64,000 nt of DNA from the NCBI GenBank assembly GCA_963678705.1, contig OY783217.1:4526001-4590000 (forward strand), read 5' to 3'. The notes beneath the pieces were generated by a model. It saw only the letters and a list, made by a program, of their open reading frames with translations, made no database searches and had not been told where the DNA came from. This stretch comes from Panorpa germanica. Lineage: Eukaryota; Arthropoda; Insecta; Mecoptera; Panorpidae. Of this stretch, positions 14,202 to 26,888 are shown piece after piece. Positions within the stretch are counted from its first letter, which is position 1. Each line of letters starts with the position of its first letter. A program made the position numbers and the translations under genes.

Positions 14202-14248
14202 CCAACTTTATCAATATATAGTACAGTTTTATATAAATTAAGACATGG
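14202..14248 (-). repeat. Family A fragment
   Basis: About 47 bp match the left-end region of family A (CAACTTTATCAATATATAGT and the reverse of CATGTCTTAATTT). This is a truncated relic. Confidence 0.65.
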
Positions 14249-14560
14249 TTTAACATTCTATTAACAAATAAAATTAAAAAAGGGTTCTACTCGTACGTTG
14301 AATATGAAGACACAAATGGAATGCGAAGGCGTGAATTTGTTTTTATATTATTGGTATTTGAATATAAACAAATAGCGGTACCGTTCATAGGTGCAGATCA
14401 TTTTATAATATGGTTCTTAAAGAGATCTTGTGATATCTGTAGAAAAAACTACTGCGGGATTAACTTTTTTAGCATGACACCACCTCCGGTACTGGAAACA
14501 GCCATCCCGGACATAATTTAAATAATTTCATAATAATCCTAATTATTTTAAACAACTTAC

Positions 14561-14742
14561 TCAGTTTAGATATTTCCACCACCACAGTATCTTCTAGATC
14601 TCCAGTGAGGGAATCGACAACTTCCTGCAAACCCTCGCTGGCGTCGCTAATTTCCAAAGTAACAGAACCCGGCAAGATATCAGATGGTGGACCAGTGGAA
14701 GTGGTTGAATTAGCACTCATAGTATCTCACTTTAGCTGGGTT
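14561..14742 (-). CDS. Second exon with start codon of an unidentified gene
   Basis: The coding part is 14561-14720 (53 codons plus one base), beginning MSANSTTSTGPPSDILPG. It continues acidic (ASEGLQEVVDSLTGDLED) and ends at CTGA/GTAAGT. Upstream of the ATG the exon has 22 bp of untranslated sequence and a clear acceptor (TTCGCTTATAG at 14743-14753), so an upstream non-coding exon is expected. The GC-rich patch near 22.3-22.6 kb is a candidate. No continuation was found to the left within the window. The product is not recognised. Confidence 0.6.
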
Positions 14743-15106
14743 CTATAAGCGAACAAAATATTATTACTTTATTAATTGTTTAACGACTAAATAACAACTT
14801 TGCACACCTTTGCATCACAAACGTACTAGCACAAATATCCTGTACATTTCCGATAGCTTCATCTTTGCTTTTAACAATCAGATACAGCTGATTTATGTCA
14901 ATGTTGCAGACAATTACCATAAATTTGAATAATGATTTAACAGACAGGTTCTTAACATATTGAAAATAAAACATTTACGCAACTTTAAGGTGATAATATT
15001 ATCACCGTAGTGTTAAACTTGTCCTTTAAAATTGTTTTAGACTTCATATGATTTGCTTATATGTTTAATCAACTGTAACTTTCTATGCAAATGTATCATC
15101 TGTTCA

Positions 15107-15278
15107 CAGCGGCGGATTTGGAGGTGTGGAGGCCCTGTGGCAACGAAGGAGCGGAGGCCCCTAATTATTTTCCAAATAAAAAAACTTTTAAAAGTCTTTT
15201 AAAAATTTATTGCTTTTATTTCTATTGTGGAGGCCCTGGGCTAGTAGCCCCACCTGCCCTCCCTCAAATTCGGGCCTG
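15107..15278. mobile_element. hAT-type MITE (family C), copy 2, perfect 8-bp target duplication
   Basis: A 172-bp element from CAGCGGCGGATTTGGAGG to CCTCAAATTCGGGCCTG. TCTGTTCA is found exactly on both sides (15099-15106 and 15279-15286). The CAG...CTG ends and 8-bp duplication are diagnostic of hAT. Confidence 0.88.
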
Positions 15279-15447
15279 TCTGTTCATAATGAGACAGCAC
15301 TTCAAATGTTATTTATTCCAATAAATATGTTAACTGACTTATTAACCTTCTTTTCGGACGATTTGATACTCATATACATTCTACTAGCAAAACATAAAAC
15401 ATAAATGTTAACTTACATTCATGTAATATTTTAGGAAAAACCTAGTA

Positions 15448-15958
15448 TACAGGGTGTTTGGTAGCAAGGTGCAAAGCCTTAAGGGGTACACCATTTAGAA
15501 CATTTTGAGCCATACATGTCTTAACCGAAGTCTGCTTATTTATTTTTTACTGCTATTTTTATGTTATTTTTATAATAACACAATTTCTGACATTTAAATG
15601 CAAACAGTGGCCCAATTTAAGTTGGTATGTTAATTATTTTCTTTTTTGGCGTTTGTCAGATGTGTACCTAATCTAATAAACCAAGTTTCAACTATCTGCG
15701 TTATTTAAAAAAAATACTAGACGCTTTTGAAGTTGTAAAAACTTTTAAAATTAAAAAAAGCTGCTGCCGTTTATGGCATTTAGAAAAATAAATAAAATAG
15801 CCTCGATCGTTCAAACTTTCTAAAAACATGCTCGGTTATTGGCCTTTCTTTTAAGGTATCATTATAAGCTGATATCTTACCAATTCTCTTAATTAGAGCT
15901 TATAAACCAAATTGAGGGAGAAAAATTTCGATTGCACCTTGCTATCAAACATTCTGTA
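15448..15958. mobile_element. TA-flanked non-autonomous element with 27-bp inverted ends
   Basis: The left end TACAGGGTGTTTGGTAGCAAGG is mirrored at the right (CCTTGCTATCAAACATTCTGTA). TA occurs at both boundaries. It is 511 bp with no coding frame and is likely mariner-type. Confidence 0.75.
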
Positions 15959-16422
15959 TTATTTAATATGACAGTGTGTTACTTTTTTAGCTGTTTTAAA
16001 AGCTTTTAATCCTAAAAAGGACAATCATTTACTTAGCAGGTAACTTTTGTTATGTTAGATAAACGTTAAATGTACGTCACTGTTTTTAGCGGGTTTTATG
16101 CCATTTAACTTTCGGTCAGACTGCTAAAATAAACTGCTACTTCCTCCATTTTAAATATTCTTAAGAACGTATTTATTTTTAAAGGTGAACTTGTCTGTTC
16201 ATCGCTAAAACGACTAGTAAAAGTAAATTACACAAATCTATAAATATTTGATTACGAAATAATTTTTAAATTTTATATGTATATAGCTTATAGCTAGGTG
16301 ACCTCGAAGTAATTGCGTCGATTAAAATTGAGAAATCGACCATCGTAAAATAAAAACAAAACAAGAACACTTATTTTAATTTTATTACAAATAGTATATT
16401 TATTAAGTAATTTTTTATCATC

Positions 16423-16734
16423 TTAATATATATAAATTACGTGTCACGTTGTGTGTTCGCGATGGACTCCTAAACTACTTAACCGATTTTAATCAAATTT
16501 GTACACCGGGTGCAGTTTGATCCAACTTGAAAGATAGGATAGCTTACATCTCAATTTTTGATTAATTATTATGATTTATTATTAATTATCTGATTTTAAA
16601 AGATGGCATCTGTTGATAAATAGATTGAGTAAATATTCTGTTGACTAGATTAAGTAAATATTCAATAGATGGCGCTATGTAATGTAATATGACAAAAACG
16701 TTAGTCACAGCAACGCGTGGCCGGGACAGCTAGT
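16423..16734 (-). repeat. RTE/SINE-like repeat B, copy 2
   Basis: Reverse complement of the 3737-4091 repeat, with the same GCGCCATCTATTGAATATTT and TTAGTCACAGCAACG blocks. It has a single copy of the unit that is duplicated in copy 1. Confidence 0.72.
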
Positions 16735-18592
16735 GTATTATATTTTTAATTTTAAAGTAAAAATAAGACAGTTCTTAATAAAGTAATCTATTTTTTAATT
16801 AGTATTGTATATATGCTTTATAACAGGGCTGGAAAAACTCTTGTAGTAAGAGCTATATATAATACAATAAACAAGCGAAAAACATTTGGCATATGTAGAC
16901 TTCTGCTTCGCAAATAAATCTTTACCTTCGAATTAAAAGAAAATCAGGCGATTGAAATATTACAGGATCGATAGTGAACTACATCTTGATCACCTCTGCT
17001 CTACAAGACACGTTAAAACGCTAACGTCATCTTTAATAACAAAGCATTGGTTTCTTCTATTTCTAAAATATTAATACTCATATATAGCACACGTAGACAT
17101 TAGCGGACTGTAAATATCTGTTATATATTACAAGTTATAATTACTGATTGATTATTTTCATACTCCATAATAAAGTGCACCCAGTGCCGGATTAGGTTAG
17201 ACTTAGACTCTAATTTTGTAATTTTTAGCGCGTTTGTTAAAATTAGCAATTTTTCAAAGAACAATCTCTAAAAAAAATTGGGCAACTTATGAATTGCAAA
17301 ATAAGTCCCATATTTTGGAGTGGACATAACTAGCCTAATTTAGTAATGATAGACCTTTGAAAAATCACATAACTCCGAAACTTTTAAATTTAGAATAGTT
17401 CCAAAAAATACAATTCAGGTTCAGGAAAAGTAAAATCAAGAGTCCTGAATGTTGGAGCTCACGTCCTGGCTTTAACAATATAATTAGCCGTTCGGTGACA
17501 ATAGACAACTATGGTTATCTATTGCCTTTCCACCCCTTGTTCACCTCAGACCTGAATACGAGTCTGAATACATTGATTCATTTCTATATTTCTTACTGAC
17601 AATATAATCTCCACCTATATTTAATTGTGTATCATCAAAATAAACGCAAAAAGTTCTTGTGATGTTTCTTTGACATTAAACATCACGTTACGTACCATTC
17701 AATGTGTTATTTACATCACGGTATGTCACTGTGATTTTTGTATCAACTTTGTCATTACTCTGATTTTAATTAAACGAATTTTAAATAATATTGGGTTCAG
17801 TTTGTTTGATTAATATTCCTCAGTCATTGTTCTAATGACCTATTGTTAACATATCCATTGTTCTTTGTTCAAAAATGCTCAACAATGTAATCTGACAGCT
17901 TATTCAATTCAATTATAATATTAACCTTGAGAATATATTTTAGCAACTAGTTGTCTTCAGAATACGTTGAATTATGTAATGTTTATATATTTTATGTAAT
18001 GTTAGTAACATTTATGGTGTCTACTTAATTCAGTTCTTACACCGCGAGAGTGTAACACTGACAAACTTTTTGAACTTCGCTCATATTGTATAAAAATAAT
18101 ACTTGATACTAGTAAAAACGGTCAAGCAAAGCGAGCAGTTATTCCAAGCTCCGCAAGTTAAGATGGTCTCCAGTTTAGAAAACTGTGACTGAACTGTAAT
18201 AAAAACTGAAAATATATAGATACAACTTTTTAATTTTAACGAGCCTATCTAACTATGCACTAGAAATTTCTGACGCCTAATGATGATGCAACCATACTTA
18301 CAATTCCTAACTAATCTATGTCGTTTAATTGCAATGCAATACAGACTATACAGTTAACGAAGGTGGCAACTGTCATCGTGTATTTCAGGCCTAAGACATA
18401 CTAATAAATTACAAACTATACATGAATGGAAAGATAACAAGCCCTGTGCTCCCTTAAAATAGAAATTTCTATAAATGATTGAAACGGATTTCTAGCTTTT
18501 GACGTTAATTATCCTAGCTATACCTCTACGTTTCTCTGTGATGTAACGCTTTTGATTAGCTATTCTCATTGCAACATTTTTCCAATACTTAT

Positions 18593-18732
18593 TACAGAAT
18601 TAATTGCACGTGTTCTTTCCAGTCATGCGCGGATTAGACATGGTGTACTTGCTGGCGGTGGACCTGACCGGACTACCAAGGAGCTACGCCGAAAAAGAAA
18701 CACTATGTCTAAAGAAATTAAAAGTTACTCAA
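18593..18732 (+). pseudogene. Possible Myb/SANT-like coding fragment
   Basis: After an acceptor-like TTCCAATACTTATTACAG, an open frame reads LIARVLSSHARIRHGVLAGG and then GPDRTTKELRRKRNTMSKE. The basic-residue-rich stretch with a GGGP motif resembles the region after Myb/SANT-like DNA-binding domains in insects and in some transposon proteins. The right side is cut by the family A element at 18733. It could be a TE remnant or a broken gene exon. Assignment is weak. Confidence 0.3.
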
Positions 18733-19359
18733 TTTGTCCTATGTCTTAATTTCTATAAAAGTGTACTATATGTTGATAAAGTGGGTTACTAGAACCTCAA
18801 ATGTTCAATTATTTTTTAATAACTCCTTATATGTTAAGAGATATTAACAATTAAAAAAGTCATTTTGTCTCTTTAATTATTAAAGGGATTCAACGTTGTA
18901 CACATTCCAAGTGCATGTGACATCACAATCCTTGTGTAAGGTTACCAACCTTACAGCTCATAAATCTCTGCTATATATATTTATATATTAAAATATCAAA
19001 TATTATTTACAGCTAATTCAAGGAACAATAAAATTTAAATATTATGTATTTAGCAGGGTTAAATAAAATTAAAACTTATTATTCTTTCACTTAACTTGAT
19101 TATTTGACTACCAACAGCTACAAAACATTACCACAGCACTGACCAGTTCAACAAATAACTGATGTTAAAATGCATTTCACGTCATACAAATATGGTCGAC
19201 CATTTCTAGTGCTAAAGCTACAATTCAAACTTTTAATTGCTATATCTCCGTCAATATTTAGATATTTAATAAAATAGACACACCAATACACATTTATTAA
19301 CATCAATTTCAATTAACAATTGAAAAATCGACCACTAAAAAATGAGGACACAAGCCCAT
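18733..19359 (+). mobile_element. TA-flanked MITE, family A copy
   Basis: It contains the TAGAACCTCAAATGTTCAATT block, the ATATCTCCGTCAA block and the right TIR CGACCACTAAAAAATGAGG...CAAGCCCAT. The left TIR is degraded and abuts the possible coding fragment at 18593-18732. Confidence 0.82.
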
Positions 19360-20063
19360 TGATCTATTTTTTTGGAATAGGTTATTTTCTTTCAAACTCA
19401 TTATTTATAGAAAATAAATTCTTTTTAAATGTCGGTAATATAGTTTTCTGCATTAATAATCTAGTTTTTAATCAGAATAAAAAAAAATAGTCAAACATTT
19501 TAGAAGTGCAAATTTTTTGTAGACTAAACAACCATATAACTTTATGAACTTTCTCATAAAAGTGTTGTAGATATTTCTGCCAGGGTGTGTTCAAGGAAGC
19601 ATCCACATTTTCGCACTGCTCACATATTACGCATTAGTTTTATTGTACAAAACGTGAAAGAGAAGGAAACCGATGGAGAAAGCGCATGCACCGACGGCTA
19701 AGTTACGGTATTTTAGTCGTACAAATGTGCTATCGTCGACATAGGTCTACATACTATGGAAAAGCAACCCTTGCAATGCGTTTCGATCTCAGTTGTTGTC
19801 ACAGTAGACTAGTATGGTTTACTTTCATGGATTATTCAACAAAGTCGAAGCAGACCTATGGCCGTTTACCTTTACAAGATATCGCTTTGAACAAAAGCAG
19901 CCGCAATATTACTTTTAACGCTGTTTATAAATTCGTATTACAGAAATTCGTATTATAGAGGGACTTATACTTATACACTTCTCGTAATATGGGCGCCCCC
20001 AGAAAATTTTACAAAAGGGGAAAAATGTAAATTTAAATAAACCTGAAGTTATTTTCTTTTTCA

Positions 20064-20203
20064 GATTCTGTTCTATGGAGCGTAAATTCGTATTCCCTGA
20101 ACAGGAACATGCCCTGACGTCCCACCCGGTGGACGCTCATGACTCGTACCATTACATTTCTCTTAGGTTCATGCAGAGCAAGTACAGCATTCCAATTTTA
20201 TGA
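20064..20203 (+). other. Open frame after an acceptor-like site, unassigned
   Basis: TTTCTTTTTCAG at 20052-20063 precedes a frame reading MERKFVFPEQEHALTSHPVD, which continues about 20 more residues to TGA. No family is recognised and no partner exon is seen. The opposite strand is also open (20152-20466), so this may be chance or part of the putative element 19989-20527. Confidence 0.2.
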
Positions 20204-22329
20204 CAATTGAGTTCAATGGCCTGCTTAAAGGGATAGAATAACTTTGCAGCGCTACAAATAGAACAAAATATTAATGCAGTACAGATAAAATAATCACGAT
20301 AAACAACTATTTTATGTGTTGGCCACGGGTCATTATTCCAGTTGCCATGACGACCGAAGGTCTTGGTAATAACATACACATTCACAGTGACGTCCGCAGA
20401 AATTTCGATAAGGGAAAATAAAACATCAAATTCAATTGTACGAGTAAGCATTGTCACACACTCCAATGCAAATGTAGTATAAAATCTAGGGTGGGATAAG
20501 TGCCCTGTTTACCTCCAACTACAGACGCCCATGCATACTAGTGTACCATATTAATCGCGTAAACAAAGCTAAGTTTACAATATATGCTGGAAAATACTGA
20601 GAACGATGATCATTGATTGATTAGCGTTAGAATAATAATTAACACGTCGTTGTTAGATACATTCAATTGATCGTGACCGCGAAGGACATATTATAAGCAT
20701 AATTGCAAATAATTTCTTATTTAATAACACTCCTAATAGAAATAATCCCCGCTAAACACAAAATGTAAACTCATGTATTATTTAACGTAATATTTTCTAC
20801 CTAACGTTTTCATTAAATAAATGTATTAGTAAAATCTTTTACAATTATATTAATTTAAAACCATTATAAAATCCTATACTGCATATACATTAGCCGCTTT
20901 AGAAATAAACCTATCCGGACAGGCTTATTCTCAGTTTACATCTGGTATAAATGTTATAACAGGTTTATTTGTAAGGCGGTAAGAGTTTTACGCGCCGCAA
21001 GCGAACACCGGTCGTAAATTATTTGAACATGCAATGTGTGGACTATAAAACTGTAAAACAAGAGAACAATTTAAGGTATTAAATAGCTAACAACGTTACT
21101 TTACTTGCCTAAGTCAAGTGCACTCACTGCGGTCTTCGTCGATCACCCACCAAGTATAACTATACCCAATATTACTTAATTTTAGTGTTAGCACTTATAG
21201 AGTAAACTATATATATAGGTTTATAATTCAGTTTTGATCTCCTTCTTAATTCAAGTAGATCACTTTTAATTGAGGCGTCGTTCTGTTTAATCAAAAGAAT
21301 GTTATTTGCATATAGTTCCTCATTCTTTACTTATGTTATAAACTTATGAATGTCATTACCACAGGAAACTATCGGACAATTATTCATTATAAAAATAAAG
21401 ATAAAATAAATACCTCGTGTTAAAAATGCTAAGAATTATTCGACGTGGGCGGTAGATTAATTCGCAATAACTTATTATTAGTGCCCCGATTTATACACAA
21501 TAAACATCCTTAAATATGTGCATGCAAAGTGCGCATATTTGGGAAATATGCAAGTAGAATCAATTCGTGCACATCCAAAATAAAACAATGAAATTAAAAT
21601 ATACAATAAAAATATGTAAGAATGTAAAATTTCTTTTACGTGTGCAACGCTAACTTCTACTTTTGTTTATTATATCTAGAGAAGACGAAACTACAACACT
21701 AGTAAGAACTACGTTTTTTTACATTAAATATTTTAAATTCACATGTAAAAACAAGAGCACTGTCATTTACTTTCACTGTCATTATCTAGATTTGAGGATC
21801 TACATAAAATTTAGACACTTTTTTGAAGATGTCATCACAGTTTTTGGCTTCGATACATTGGAATAGTGAATGTAGAATTTATTTCTTTTTTATGAGTTCT
21901 AGGGCATTGTATATAATTGCACTAAGTAGAATGGAACGAAATATATACCTACACTATATATTTATGCATACTTTCACGTAATCTTACAATATATTTTCTA
22001 TTTAATTACATTTAATACATACTTTATGAAAATAAAGATATAACGTTATACAAAAAGTAAAGTGTCACTTTATGTTATTTACAACCAACTAATAATAATA
22101 GAATTGTTATCAAATTTTTATTAATATCTGACAATTAAATCATATTAATCAGTAATCAAATAACATAACCCTACTTTTGTTTATTTAGATATATCGATTT
22201 TAATCACTTTAAATAAATTAATTAATTACGAATAATACTTACAATAGTTGTAGTCAAATACCCGTGACAGTTCCACTAATTATTAATTTTAAACACTTGT
22301 CACTTATGTAATATTTACTTATTTAAAAA

Positions 22330-22570
22330 CAGTCGTTACTGTGCGTTCGCTGCTTTCTGCACAGACCGCGAGATTACTGCTGGTACCGGACATCGAGTGG
22401 CCACACGAAACAACGACGACGACGTTAGTTGAAAGGCTTGTTCCACCTCGCTCTTACATTTGTTGAGAGCAAAATAAGTTTCTTACGCGACAATAATAAC
22501 TTATCAGAGAGAGGTAGCAAAATCTTCTTTGGCGTAGGTCAGTGGTAAACTTCATTGTAACAACCGTAGC
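22330..22570. promoter_or_regulatory. GC-richer island, candidate promoter/5' UTR exon
   Basis: About 240 bp with many CpG dinucleotides (CGACGACGACGTTAG, ACCGCGAGATTAC, GTACCGGACATCGAG) in otherwise very AT-rich DNA. It contains no coding frame. Its position upstream of the ATG-bearing second exon at 14561-14742 makes a 5' UTR exon on the minus strand plausible. No core element was identified. Confidence 0.35.
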
Positions 22571-25109
22571 CGAAAACAAATAAAAGCGGTGCTAATTAAA
22601 GCTTTAAGTTATAAAAGCTTGAACGATGTATTTGTTTTAGTAAAGTTTCAAACCACATATAATAATGTAAATAATTATTTTATACAGTAATATTTAATCT
22701 AAAAAAAACTCATATTATAATTTTGTAGCTATTCTAAAAGCCTTTATTCCCTGGAAAGGACTTCTTAAGATTTCATAATCCTTAAATAAGTGTTCTTAAG
22801 AAGTTAATGAGTATGCTAATGCGTAAAAAGGTAGATTTATTTTTCAAAAACCAGTAAAATAGATCAAAGAACGTATATTACTTATATATGCCTAAAAAGT
22901 TTACGATTATGTATGTAGATAATCAAATTAAATATATTAGGAACGTATATTTTGCATATTAGATAACATCGTTTATGTAAGTAACTTTTTTATGGTAGTT
23001 AAACCCTAAATAGACGTAACGGGTTATCTGGCAAATTAAACAGAATAATAGTTATGAATCCGCTGTATACACTTTTAATTCTTCAACAGTTTGTGTGAGC
23101 ATTATGTTACATTTTACGAAAACCGACGATATAGATAGACTTGATAAATAATCGCTGAATATGAATCTTTATCACCATAAATCACACTTTTCACGAAATT
23201 ATAGAAAGTGTAAATAATCATAGCATAAGTAAACTAAATGCTTTTATTCAAATGAAATACTGAATAAACTCAAAGCAAAAAAACTAACCTCAATGTTCTA
23301 CTTTAATAGTTCTTTGATTGAAGATTGACACAGATACGAAAGCCTGTTTCGCAACTTGTCTAATTGTAAGTTTCCCTTCTTCATAAGGCAATAAATATCA
23401 GTAGTACATTCACTATAATGTCTGAAAATAATAGATGATATTATTAATGTAGTAGCCATCTTTAATTTATTTACCTCAAGGTAAACCTTGAGATTACCTA
23501 TGGTATGCCAATTGGCATAGTAAAATTATTACCAACATCAAATATACACTGGATGCATTTTCAGGTCGTAAATATACACCGCCTGGAAAGTGTTAAATAA
23601 ATTTTCAAAAATTCACGCGTGTATTTTCTTATTCTTCTTTTCAAAAACGTTTTTAAGAACAACTAAAAAATGTCGCACCACATCAGCAGATTATTTTACG
23701 GCGGCGCTGCATCTACCTAATATAAATTTCAACATATAACTATTAAATAATATTTATAGAATAATCTGGTCATTAGCCTCGTTTAATAATATAAATAAAT
23801 TACATCATATTAACGTAACCTTGACATTTACGATACATTTATATCTGTATGTTTATTTTAAAATCAACAATAGTGGAACAGACTAGATTAGTTTTTTATT
23901 GCAAATAATACTTTCTGCATTAACATAAAAAGAAAAACATTAAAGCAGTAGTTGAACTCCTTTCTCCTAACCTAAAAAATATCGTAATACTGCAATGCAT
24001 TTATTGCACACAAATATTTAATTGCTAGAGGCGTATGTATGACTCCAATTTATGGCCAACTGTACTTAACGGGAAGTTTCATTTTATAAATCTATAATCT
24101 ATTGATGAGAGCATATTACAAGTAGAGAACTGATTGTACAGATATTGGCGGCCATGACACTCCTCTCTTTCCATTGGAGAAGACATCCTTAAAGATATTC
24201 TTTCTACATAATTATATATTCCTCCAAACGATACAGTAAGATTTGTTGAATTGGCAAGTTTTTATCAATATCGCACTCAATTGTAGATCGCGTCAACTTT
24301 GTCGACGTTTGGATTATGACAGGTGAAGCGGTTTTGCTGTTTGTACCGCATAACAATGACATTTTATATGAATGACTGTGAGATACTATATTTTACCTTA
24401 TCACATTTATCTATCTCATATATTTAATGTAAATGCTACATTTCTGTTTACTCGGATTATACCTTTATACATTTTTTTAAGCTATAGTCGGTGGCAGACA
24501 GCCAACCACCAATATTTTTTAACATAAGATGTAACTAAACTGTGAAATCAATATTCAATAGACTGTCCAACAAAGTAATTCTATCGGGGCTTGTGCACTT
24601 GGTCAATAATAGATGCAATAATTATAAAGCTAAAAACGACTAGCAGACCACTTATAGAATATCAAAGGAGAAAATAATGAAGCCATCGTTGGAGTAGAAA
24701 CTTGTTTTCTCAAGGACGTCAGGACTTACATGATGATTATCCGGTTGTAGAAATAAAAACAAAACTACAACAGAAAACTGAGTTCAAAGTCTTCAGACAA
24801 GCTATTTTAATTGGAATTACAAAAAATTTATATTATTTATAAATTACATTACATCATTAAAGACAATGTTGTTTTAAATCAAATTATGTTTATATTTTTT
24901 TTTAGGAAAATTGAACAGGTATATTTAAAAGAACTGTTCAGTACAAAGTACTAATGATATAATATTAATTTAATAGCTTATTTAATTAATTTAATAATCA
25001 TATAAATTATGAAAAAATAGAGAATACATGCGGGTAAAGAAACACGACTGAACAAACATAATAAAAACACTTATCCTCTTTTCATCTTATCATAGAAAAT
25101 GTTATTTTC
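22571..25109. other. No gene seen; contains one K-repeat copy
   Basis: AT-rich sequence. Two short perfect palindromes, CTCAAGGTAAACCTTGAG and TATGCCAATTGGCATA, are close together at about 23474-23521. A decayed repeat copy is at 24245-24395. Confidence 0.4.
24245..24395 (+). repeat. K repeat, copy 1 (protein-like relic)
   Basis: It matches the reverse complements of 44700-44900 and 48420-48590 (TGACAGGTGAAGCGGTTTTG, AATGACATTTTATATGAATG). The frame VWIMTGEAVLLFVPHNNDIL is open and aligns with the frame of the 48 kb copy, so the repeat probably descends from a coding sequence. Confidence 0.5.
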
Positions 25110-26888
25110 GACGCCTGATCAGCATGCAACTATATATACCCAAATAAGAGTATATATGATTGCGCACTAATCAGGCGTTGTAATATATAAATGCATTTCT
25201 AGAGATTACAGAAGGTTTATAGTCTTTTTTCTAAGAGGAAAATTACATTTCTTGTAAATTTTTGGATGCAGTTATGTTCGTTATGCTCTAAAATAAAAAA
25301 CTGCTTCATTACATTTTAAATATCTACATGATTCTGGTTGTTATGCGACCTTTTTTAAATTCATGGACATTTTCTTTATAAAATTGTTTTTTGATTCTTT
25401 GAAATATTTTGATGCAGTTATGTTTATTATGCTCTAAAGTAAAGAACTGCTTCATTACATTTTAAATATCTACATGATTCTGGTTATTATTTGACTTTTT
25501 CTATTTTCATGGACATTTTTTTCAAAAAGAAGAAAATTGCATTTTCTTGCAAATTTTTAATGCAGTTATGTTCGTTATGTTCTAGAATAAGAAACTGCTT
25601 CATTACATTTTAGATATCTACGATTTTCTGACATTTATGCAACTTTATGTAAATTCATGGACTTTTCAAAAAACTAATTTTTTTTAATTTTGACATTTTC
25701 TTGATGGGATTATGTCCGCTTTGTGCTAAATTATTAAATTGTTCAAATAAAATTGAAATATTTGTGCATTTCTGACTTTTAAGCCAAAAATAATAAAGAC
25801 AAAATACCAACTTTAAAACGCTGATTATTCGAAAACTGTAACAGATAAATAAAAATGGTTTTCAATTTTGGAATCAGCATAAAAAACTGCGCTAGAAAAC
25901 ATGTATCATTTGTCAAAATAAAACTTTTCTTAAAAATTGTAGGAAAGGAAATCTTACTTTTATGATGGTTTTCGAAGTAATTTTGAATGCTGATTTCAAA
26001 TTTGTAATTAATTTGTAGATAGGTGTTTTAGTTTTTGAGATATCAGCATATTAAAGTCGAACCGTTGCATATAATTAAAAATGGTTTTCAATGTTAAAAT
26101 CAGCATAAAAAGCTACGTTAGAGAACATAAATCTTTTTTAAAAAATGTAAGATTTTTACTTTTAGAAAAAAGATCCATGAATTTAAATAAAGTTGCATAA
26201 ATGCCAGAAAATTATAAATATTCAAAATTCAATGAAGCAGTTTGTTATTTTAGAGCATAACAAACATAACTGAACCAAAAAATTTCAAGAAAATGTAAAA
26301 AAAAATTTTGAAAAAAATGTCCATGAAAATAAAAAAAGTCGCATACAAGGCAGAATCGCGTAGATATTTAAAATGTAATAAAGCAGTTCTTTATTGTAGA
26401 GCATAGCAAACATAACTGCATCAAAAAATTTCAAGAAAATGCAAATTTATTTTTTGAAAAAAATGTCCATGAAAATAAAAAAGGTCGCATACAAGGCAGA
26501 ATTACGTAGATATTTAAAATGTAATGAAGCAGTTTTTTATTTTAGAGCTTAACAAATATAACTGCATCAAAAAATTTAAAGAAAATGTAATTATTCTTTT
26601 TTTTTAAATGTCCATGAAAATATAAAAGGTCGCATAAAAGCCAAAATCACGTAGATATTTGAAATGTACAATAAAAACTAATTTTTACTAGCATTAAAAA
26701 TACAACATTTTTTAAAAGAGTATAACCTTCTTTCAACTCAAGAAATTGACAATCTTACATTTGCTAAAATTAAAAATACAATATTTTCATTATTTTTAAT
26801 AAGAGTATATTTTTTCGTGTAATATATAAGTTTTATACGAGTATATTTACAAATAAGAGTATATATGCTTGCATATCCATCAGGCGTT
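25110..26888. repeat. Composite inverted array of about 140-bp units
   Basis: Three forward units (about 25253-25389, 25390-25527 and 25528-25675) share ATGCAGTTATGTTCGTTATG, ACTGCTTCATTACATTTT and TTCATGGACATTTT. After a 400-bp centre, three to four units in reverse orientation follow (26150-26680). The array is bounded by a 40-bp direct repeat, AATAAGAGTATATATG-N-TTGC...ATCAGGCGTT, at 25140-25179 and 26847-26886. The left copy is itself the arm of a 70-bp foldback starting ACGCCTGATCAGC. A stray unit fragment is at 27050-27115. Confidence 0.75.

Larger units (their letters stand above)
857..14560. other. Gene-poor stretch rich in small transposons
   Basis: No coding exon is recognised here. 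The first 350 bp (about 1000-1170) is GC-richer (GCGCATGCGC near 1095) and could be the promoter of the start exon at 856. The rest carries the repeats listed separately: 1266-1342, 2146-2671, 3014-3177, 3737-4091, 4373-4539, 5449-5774, 6527-6769, 10704-10908, 12775-13043 and 14202-14248. Sequence between them is AT-rich with no clear structure. Confidence 0.5.
14743..22330. other. Probable intron/intergenic DNA with repeats
   Basis: Apart from 15107-15278, 15448-15958, 16423-16734, 18593-18732, 18733-19359 and a possible hAT-like pair of ends (GGGCGCCCCCAG at 19989 and ACAGACGCCC near 20527), I see no gene. If the exon at 14561 is spliced to a 5' exon near 22.4 kb, this would be its first intron. 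Confidence 0.4.

Noticed and set aside
20152..20466. 104-codon open frame on the minus strand
   Set aside because: Unrecognised, and it overlaps another open frame on the opposite strand. It may lie within a putative element (19989-20527), but the ends of that element give no convincing target duplication.
25250..26680. CRISPR-like array
   Set aside because: The units are about 140 bp, occur in both orientations, lack constant-length spacers, and the genome is eukaryotic.
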